From the NCBI GenBank assembly GCA_001579985.1, contig LRSR01001568.1:1-22831 (forward strand): a stretch of DNA of 22,831 bases, read 5' to 3'. The notes beneath the pieces are model-generated. The model worked only from the letters and a program-made list of their open reading frames with translations, was not told the DNA's origin and did not search any database. A program made the translations under genes and the position numbers. The DNA is from Hypsibius dujardini (Eukaryota; Tardigrada; Eutardigrada; Parachela; Hypsibiidae). Shown here one piece after another: positions 18,701 through 22,831 of the stretch (the first letter of the stretch is position 1; the number at the start of each line of letters is the position of its first letter).

Positions 18701-20703
18701 GTTGCAAGTCAAGATGGCACAAAATCGCTGTGGAACGCTTCAAAGCTGTACTACAATGCGGGGTCCTTTCTGGAATCTGCAAAATGCCTCTTTCAGGTTT
18801 GATTGGTTTCCGATTTGCTGATTGAACAACGAACAATTTTTTATATATTTCTCCGTTCGTTTTGCAGCTGTTAGCACTTGAAGCTGAAAACAAATCGGTG
18901 GACTATGTCCGGCTAAAAAAGATTAGCGTCCTTGCAGCCTCGGCTGTTGAGGAGAACAAGAGTTCGGGCAACCGAGTTGGAGCAGGCGATGTATGCTGGG
19001 TGTTCTGTCCCATGTTCTCTGAAGCTCTTCCGTGCTGTTTTACTTTATCTTGTTCTTTTGTGCACTATGTTGTTCCACGATGTTCCGTGTTATTCTTTGT
19101 TCTTCGAAGCTCTATTCTGTGCCATGCTGTATATTCTGTTCTAGACTGCTCTCTGCAGGTCCGTTCTGTTCTATTTTGCTCTGTGTCGTTCCATTCTGCC
19201 TCGTTCTGCTCTGTTTCCTTTTTTTGCTGTGTCAATGAACTTCTGTTGTATACTGTGCCCCGATGTTTCATTTTAATATCGTTCAGTTCATTTTCGTTTT
19301 GTTTTGTTCTGCTGTTTTGTATTGCCTGCTATTCCTTACACGTCGTATTTTGATCTTTGAATCGGCATAATATTCGGTTTATACAAGTTTGTTCCGCACA
19401 GTTTACATTGAGTTCCACTGTATTTATTCTCTTCCAATTTGGGCTGTTTTATTCCGTGTTTCTCTATTTTGTTCCATATCGTTCCACGACGTTTATTCTG
19501 TTCCACTTTCTGATGTTCTGTTCCGTGTTTCTTCATTTTGTTCCATATCGTTGCAGGCAGTTCCTTGCCGTTCACTGATTTTTTATTTATCCGTTTTCTA
19601 ACTGGTTCCAGCAGCAATAATGTTATTTGTTTTAGAGAAGAATGGTTCTGGAGGATGAGGAGTCTACCTCCGCAGAACATCTGTTCCTGGATGATCCATG
19701 GCACGCAGCGGAAGCGTACAACCTGATGATTGTCGCTCAGACATTCTACGTGCAAGCCGATTACGGGAAGGCTTTACGGGCAGCCGGAACGTTGTGCCTG
19801 TATATGGACGTTCTGGATTCCGTTCACATTTTTAGTACCATCGGTAAAACCTTGTTACAGTTTTCCGAAAAAATAATACTGTAGAATGGAGATAACTTGC
19901 GCCACAAGCTCATGCTGGCAGTACAAACCAACCCGTCTGATTGATTGCAAAACTAGGGCCACCGCCGGTACAAATTTACGAGGGGGCCCAAAAACCGGCG
20001 CAAGTTATCCCGATTCTACAATACTTAAAGAAGTTGTGTATCTTTCCGTGCAGCACTCGCGGGTACCAACCTCAAGCGTTGGGACATTGTCAATGAAGCG
20101 TTGATGCGACTAGTCAACATGGATGGAACCCCGCCAGCCGTTCGTGATGAGATGGAACATTTTGCAGATGAACTATTCGCAAAGTACAGACACAAATAGT
20201 TTGGTTTAAAGTGATTTATTAATCATTAACGTTGCCAAGAAACTTATTGCGAATTGTTATTTTAAGTTAAACTATATCGTGTTCAAGTTAAAAACAGTTT
20301 TGGGTTAGTTTAATTAAATTAGGAAATTCTGGGATTGTCGAGGTTTAAATCCAATAGATTTTGGTGCTATTTATAGGTGCAGTCCAAATGATGTAGACAG
20401 AGACGCTGCCTTGCCGACACCGATGTGCATGAAATGCAAGGAACGGATATCAATTTGGTATACGCGCTTTGAAGCGCCGACAAACATTTTAGAATGTTTT
20501 TGATTGAAGTCACACATCTTTTTGCTTTTTAAAGGGGCGTCCGTTGTGAGGGATGCGACACGAAGTACCCACTCTGCATGGCCACCGGATCTCCCGTCAC
20601 GGAAGCGGAAGTGTGGCAGTGTGACTTTTGCCATCACCACTGCGCTGCTTCGGCGATTCTCAAACGACGCGTCTGTCCGTTATGCCATGTGCCCAGGCGG
20701 TAA
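9779..20703 (+). CDS. WDR35: WD repeat-containing protein 35 / IFT121, IFT-A subunit (23 exons, complete)
   Basis: Exons: 9779-9805, 9909-10032, 10152-10226, 10308-10406, 10525-10700, 10833-10913, 11194-11365, 11661-11935, 13522-13716, 13787-13968, 15683-15749, 15821-15874, 15967-16079, 16231-16441, 17335-17676, 17809-18032, 18115-18275, 18522-18796, 18868-18990, 19636-19843, 20054-20183, 20377-20457, 20535-20703. All junction phases agree, for 3564 nt and 1187 residues, close to human WDR35 as I recall it (about 1180). IFT121 is a core subunit of the IFT-A complex, which drives retrograde transport and membrane-protein entry in cilia. Recognisable blocks are MFAFVDPQK at the start, WD repeats (LEIRSIAWNP, WSPDGSILLVGTSLGQIFIY, YGLSWNATGLRIAV), VIAASREAFLVWNFR, a helical/TPR region (LGRYYYDRQSWDEAVKNF), and a C-terminal zinc domain with CxxC pairs at residues about 1122/1125, 1136/1139, 1161/1164 and 1179/1182. 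The weakest splice site is donor GTCTTT after 17676. Introns 8, 10, 14 and 20 carry transposon-like repeats. Confidence 0.95.
10914..11193 (+). other. WDR35 intron 6 with AATAAA-rich tract
   Basis: The intron opens with repeated TAATAAAAAAAATT units (about 10920-11012). Nothing else is supportable. Confidence 0.6.
12664..13425 (-). mobile_element. DNA-transposon derivative A with about 140-bp terminal inverted repeats
   Basis: Left end 12664-12803 and right end 13282-13425 are imperfect reverse complements. They share GAGAGCTATGC, CACAACC, TTTCGCTATGCTCACAACC-like blocks and several CTATGTACACAACC units. The interior 12897-13016 plus 13130-13281 matches 21807-22080, so A is a short relative of element B. 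Read on the minus strand, the interior keeps the reading frame of B's N-terminal ORF (for example ELENNN and LQAEYENEAM) before diverging. The element is 762 bp, of which 113 bp is a later insertion. No clear target duplication is visible at the outer ends. Confidence 0.8.
13013..13129. mobile_element. Nested 113-bp insertion with 27-bp inverted ends (MITE)
   Basis: Element B reads AAGAAGTACGTGACAT, whereas element A reads AAGAAGTAC, then 113 extra bases, then GTGACAT. The inserted DNA ends in inverted repeats of about 27 bases with 3 mismatches (core GCGTTAGCTTCGCG). (A)GTAC occurs on both sides, as expected for a 4-5 bp target duplication. The empty site in B makes this a well-supported insertion. 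Confidence 0.8.
14631..15267. repeat. Foldback (long inverted repeat) element D
   Basis: Left arm 14631-14918 and right arm 14954-15267 are reverse complements with scattered mismatches. Paired blocks include GCCTCCGCTTTAT with ATAAAGCGGAGAC, GGCAGAATTTCAAAGT with ACTTTGAAATTCTGCC, and GGCGGAGCTACATGTCAT with ATGATACATAGCTCCGCC. The unpaired centre is only about 35 bp. The structure fits a foldback-type transposon or two copies inserted head to head. Confidence 0.85.
15339..15402 (+). repeat. Partial third copy of element D arm
   Basis: AAAATTCAATTTGAAATCGATTAGCATCA... and a terminal GGGGCGAAGCTAT match 14846-14910 of the left arm. This shows that the arm sequence exists as an independent unit and is not only one half of a palindrome. 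Confidence 0.65.
16442..17334 (+). other. WDR35 intron 14 carrying dispersed repeat C
   Basis: This is an 893-bp intron between the exons encoding RNRDPE and EPIANEGYF. Repeat C copy 2 occupies 16952-17251. The minus-strand frame at 16950-17186 lies wholly in that repeat. Confidence 0.8.
16952..17251 (-). repeat. Dispersed repeat C, copy 2 (with 49-bp internal duplication)
   Basis: The reverse complement matches 331-572. Within it GTGCAAGCGCGCGCAGC occurs at 17119-17135 and again at 17168-17184, a 49-bp period absent from copy 1. The short frames in both copies share peptides such as VKFIIQC and LLFYYP. That is expected from DNA similarity and does not show that they are coding. Confidence 0.75.
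19000..19565 (+). repeat. Degenerate pentamer-type GTTCY-rich tract in WDR35 intron 19
   Basis: Some 560 bp in which GTTCC, GTTCT, ATTCT and TTCCG words recur at short, often five-base-multiple, spacing (for example TCTGTTCCGTG, TTGTTCCATATCGTTCC). It makes the intron strongly pyrimidine-rich on the coding strand and opens long Ser/Phe/Cys frames. Confidence 0.65.
19881..20019. mobile_element. 139-bp MITE with 23-bp TIRs and 6-bp target duplication
   Basis: Left end GTAGAATGGAGATAACTTGC... (19881-19903) and right end (19997-20019) are reverse complements with 2 mismatches over 23 bases. The element is flanked by exact direct repeats AATACT at 19875-19880 and 20020-20025. It sits in WDR35 intron 20 (19844-20053), ending about 30 bp before the acceptor. 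The interior is noncoding. Confidence 0.88.
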
Positions 20704-21586
20704 TACTTGCCGAGGAGCTTCTTAAGTGAACAGGCAGTGCTAGACGAACACTCTTCAGCTGATTATGTTGTTGAGTTGAGGTCACGGTTACGAACGTAGC
20801 GCAATCATAAACGCCGAGCACTAAACACCAAATACGGAGCATTACCGGGTTCGGGAATGCTTTTGAGAGTTGCTTAAAATCGCCATTTCTCAGTCACTAC
20901 TCATCCCACTGCCTCAATTTTTTTGTTACAACGCCTTTCTATGTGGCCGGACCAAAAAATGAAATTTAATTTACGCCCCGGAAAATGATAGACAAAACCA
21001 ATGGCAGACCCGATCTCAATAATGGCCTAGATCACATCCTCATTCATCTACCAAAAAATAATTCGTTCCGGAAAACCAAAACCTATTTTGGATGGTCCAC
21101 CACAATATCGCAACGAAAAAAAAAGGTTTTATGAAACGGGTGCCTTTACGAGAGATAGTGTCCAACAAACTGACAAAAAATTCGGCAAGATTTCATCAAT
21201 AAAATTGCTTTGATCAGGACCCTGTGACGGGCCATCAACTGCGTATGAAGGGGTATTATTGACGTCCGCACACTTTCAACAGCCCCTCCGCTCTGAATCG
21301 GGGCTAACAGTTCTTTGTCGCTTTCAGAGGGATTCTGTACACGCTGCAGGAACCGATCAATGGTATCTCTGTAGAGCTCAAAAGATTGTAGAAAGAACAG
21401 TGGTTCCAGTACCTGACAAAACGCTTTTGGCGATCTTGGACAACTTATGCACCGCATGGTATTGCTGTAGTCGGGTCAGGCTCCTCTCTTTCATCAGGCT
21501 CTTCATCATGGTTCAGCAGTTCATTGAGGTCGCGCAGTGCAACTGGATAAACCAGCTGAGTGTGGGTCGATCGTCTGCCCCAACGG
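20704..21586. other. Intergenic region after WDR35, possible left part of element B
   Basis: The WDR35 3' UTR starts here. The nearest AATAAA seen on the plus strand is at 21198-21203. From about 21150 to 21586 the minus strand keeps one or another open frame (for example a 103-codon frame at 21146-21457 and an 88-codon frame at 21445-21711). These could be the degraded continuation of element B's coding region, but no known transposase signature is recognised. No left terminal inverted repeat matching the right end at 22222 was found. Confidence 0.45.
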
Positions 21587-21931
21587 TCACTGCAGTCCAC
21601 CTGACGAACCAGCTGCTGCTTCAGGTGTAGTTGAACGACTATCAGATGATGAAATGCCAGTATATAGGTCGGCAAACGAAGGCTGCTTGGTCCTGTTTGG
21701 TGATGCCACATCCATTAGGCTCGCAGATGGGGCGGACTCCAACGCAGAGCAGTTGTCCGACGCGATTTCAATGGCTTCGTTCTTAATCATGACTTCGTCG
21801 TCGTTCATCGCCTCGTTCTCATACTCGGCTTGGAGCATGGCATTAATGTCATTGTTATTCTCTAGTTCTTTGTTACTTTTATTATATGATTTAGTTGCAC
21901 TGGAAGTAATGCTTAAAGAAGTACGTGACAT
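21587..21931 (-). CDS. Element-B-encoded acidic protein fragment, 114 aa, function unknown
   Basis: This is a minus-strand frame from ATG 21931 to TGA. The product is rich in Ser, Asp, Glu and Asn (ELENNNDINAMLQAEYENEA), with no recognised domain. Its first 40 or so codons are preserved in frame in element A (12897-13016), where several differences are synonymous or conservative. That is the main argument that it once coded for something. It starts about 290 bp inside the element's terminal repeat, the place where a DNA transposon's gene would start. It could be the N-terminal part of a transposase whose remainder is decayed or spliced. Confidence 0.4.
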   Translation of the reverse strand: MSRTSLSITSSATKSYNKSNKELENNNDINAMLQAEYENEAMNDDEVMIKNEAIEIASDNCSALESAPSASLMDVASPNRTKQPSFADLYTGISSSDSRSTTPEAAAGSSGGLQ

Positions 21932-21951
21932 ATAACATATCGTAAACGATA

Positions 21952-21957
21952 TTTATT
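21952..21957 (-). promoter_or_regulatory. Candidate polyadenylation signal of the kinase gene inside element B
   Basis: TTTATT on the plus strand is AATAAA on the minus strand, about 290 bp beyond the kinase stop at 22248. A second one lies at 21878-21883. If either is used, the kinase 3' UTR is almost entirely transposon sequence. Confidence 0.35.
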
Positions 21958-22247
21958 ACGATGACACACAAACAGATATTCCGAATTGGGACGGGTTTGC
22001 AATATGCAGGAAGGTGTTGCCTGTATGAACGAAGATTTTGAGTGGCAACGACCTTAATTATATCCTTTGAGGGGTTTTCGGGAAAAGGTTGTGTACATAG
22101 CTAAAGTTTGTGTCCAACAATTGGCAAAAAGGGTTTTGTACAGAGCAATTGATGGTTAAAAGGGTTGTGTGGATTGTTAGCATAGCCAAAGATTGTGTAG
22201 GGTTGTGAGCATAGCTCTCACCAAATGAGTTTTCTCATTGGAGGGTG

Positions 22248-22794
22248 TTACAACTGTGCTTCCGCTTCAGTTTCTCCATCCGCATCGTCGGTGGTGGTCC
22301 AATCCTGCTGCTGCAAACAGTCAAAAATCTGTCGGTCTAACTCCTCCAGGCGACTGTCCACTTCGTCGGTCTCCTCCAGGAGCAGGTACGACGTGCCGGT
22401 GTCCGTGGTAGACAGAATTGCATCTAGGCGTGCATAAAGCCCCGAGAAGGTCGGTCGACACTCCGGCTTCAGGCACCAGCAGGACTGCATCAAACTAACA
22501 CTGCGACAAAATGCAACGCAATTCAGCACTCGCGAACTACAATTCCAGCGTCAAAATTATTGACACCTACATTGCGTTTGGCGCATGGGCGGGCTGGGGA
22601 AGCTGATGACCCTCCAAGAGCCATTCAGCAAAGGCCACAGCTGAGAATTTAGCGACCTCCGGACTGTCAAAGGGCACGAGGCCAAGGCTGAATATCTCCC
22701 AAAGAACAACGCCAAATGACCAGGCATCCGATTTCTCTGAGAATTCTCTGCTTAAAATTGCATCGGGCGGCATCCATAAAATCGGAAGGGCGAT
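22248..22794 (-). CDS. Receptor-type protein tyrosine kinase, C-terminal part (2 exons, 5' partial)
   Basis: Minus-strand exons 22794-22571 and 22500-22248 join in phase 2 to give 158 residues and a TAA stop. They encode the C-lobe of a tyrosine kinase domain: the end of the activation loop ([12 protein letters not shown]), subdomain IX ([20 protein letters not shown]), then [21 protein letters not shown] and the subdomain XI Arg in ECRPTFSGL, followed by an acidic tail of about 60 residues rich in D, E and Q. The tyrosine-kinase WM(A/P)PE motif reads WMPPD here, a conservative Glu-to-Asp change. The spacing and the FAEWLLEG...LPQP block resemble receptor kinases of the VEGFR/PDGFR/FGFR neighbourhood, but subfamily is not resolvable without the N-lobe and ectodomain, which lie right of the window. 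Acceptor TTTGCAG abuts 22794. The stop codon is only 25 bp from the end of a transposon-like repeat (21587-22222). Confidence 0.85.
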
Positions 22795-22831
22795 CTGCAA
22801 ATGAGATCCATAAAAGAGAAATTTGTTTAGC

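Larger units (their letters stand above)
21587..22222 (-). mobile_element. Transposon-like element B (one end present)
   Basis: The right end 22079-22222 matches the right terminal repeat of element A (GGTTGTGAGCATAGCTCTCACC at the tip). Positions 21807-22080 match A's interior apart from the nested insertion. The left limit is uncertain and the partner inverted repeat is missing, so B is a truncated or longer, possibly once autonomous, member of the family. Confidence 0.7.

Noticed and set aside
18862-19353. 163-codon frame in the WDR35 region
   Set aside because: Only its first 41 codons are an exon (18868-18990). The rest is GTTCY-rich intron read through; the donor at 18991 joins in phase to 19636.
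20660-20842. Minus-strand 60-codon frame over the WDR35 3' end
   Set aside because: It is the antisense shadow of the zinc-domain exon, whose CxxC pattern and splice phases fix the plus-strand reading.

Overview
This is nuclear DNA from a small invertebrate animal. It carries spliced genes with GT-AG introns, AT-rich noncoding sequence, many dispersed repeats, an intraflagellar-transport gene (so the animal has ciliated cells) and a metazoan receptor-type tyrosine kinase. The phylum cannot be fixed from the sequence. The generally short introns and crowding of small DNA transposons would fit a nematode or another compact ecdysozoan, but that is a guess.

Layout. (1) Positions 776-5166, plus strand: the last five exons of an arylsulfatase B/I/J-type sulfatase. 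The 5' part, with the formylglycine cysteine, lies left of the window. (2) Positions 6214-8436, minus strand: a complete four-exon ENTPD5/6-type nucleoside diphosphatase, convergent with the sulfatase. (3) Positions 9779-20703, plus strand: a complete 23-exon WDR35 (IFT121) gene, head-to-head with the ENTPD gene. My exon chain keeps reading frame throughout and gives 1187 residues. (4) Positions 22248-22794, minus strand: the last two exons of a receptor-type tyrosine kinase, convergent with WDR35.

The four genes do not form a pathway: they are a lysosomal-type or secreted sulfatase, a secretory-pathway nucleotidase, a ciliary transport subunit and a signalling kinase. What stands out is the noncoding DNA. 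CTGY/CAGR tetranucleotide tracts occupy all three ENTPD introns and the 3' intergenic region, and the two tracts flanking ENTPD exon 2 are mutually complementary. The WDR35 introns hold several small elements: one with 140-bp terminal inverted repeats and a second element nested in it, a 139-bp element with an exact 6-bp target duplication, a roughly 640-bp foldback, and a dispersed repeat also found near the left end of the window. A longer relative of the first element ends 25 bp after the kinase stop codon.

I found no convincing new multi-gene system, CRISPR array, tRNA or rRNA. The novelty here lies in the undescribed repeat families and their positions relative to exons.
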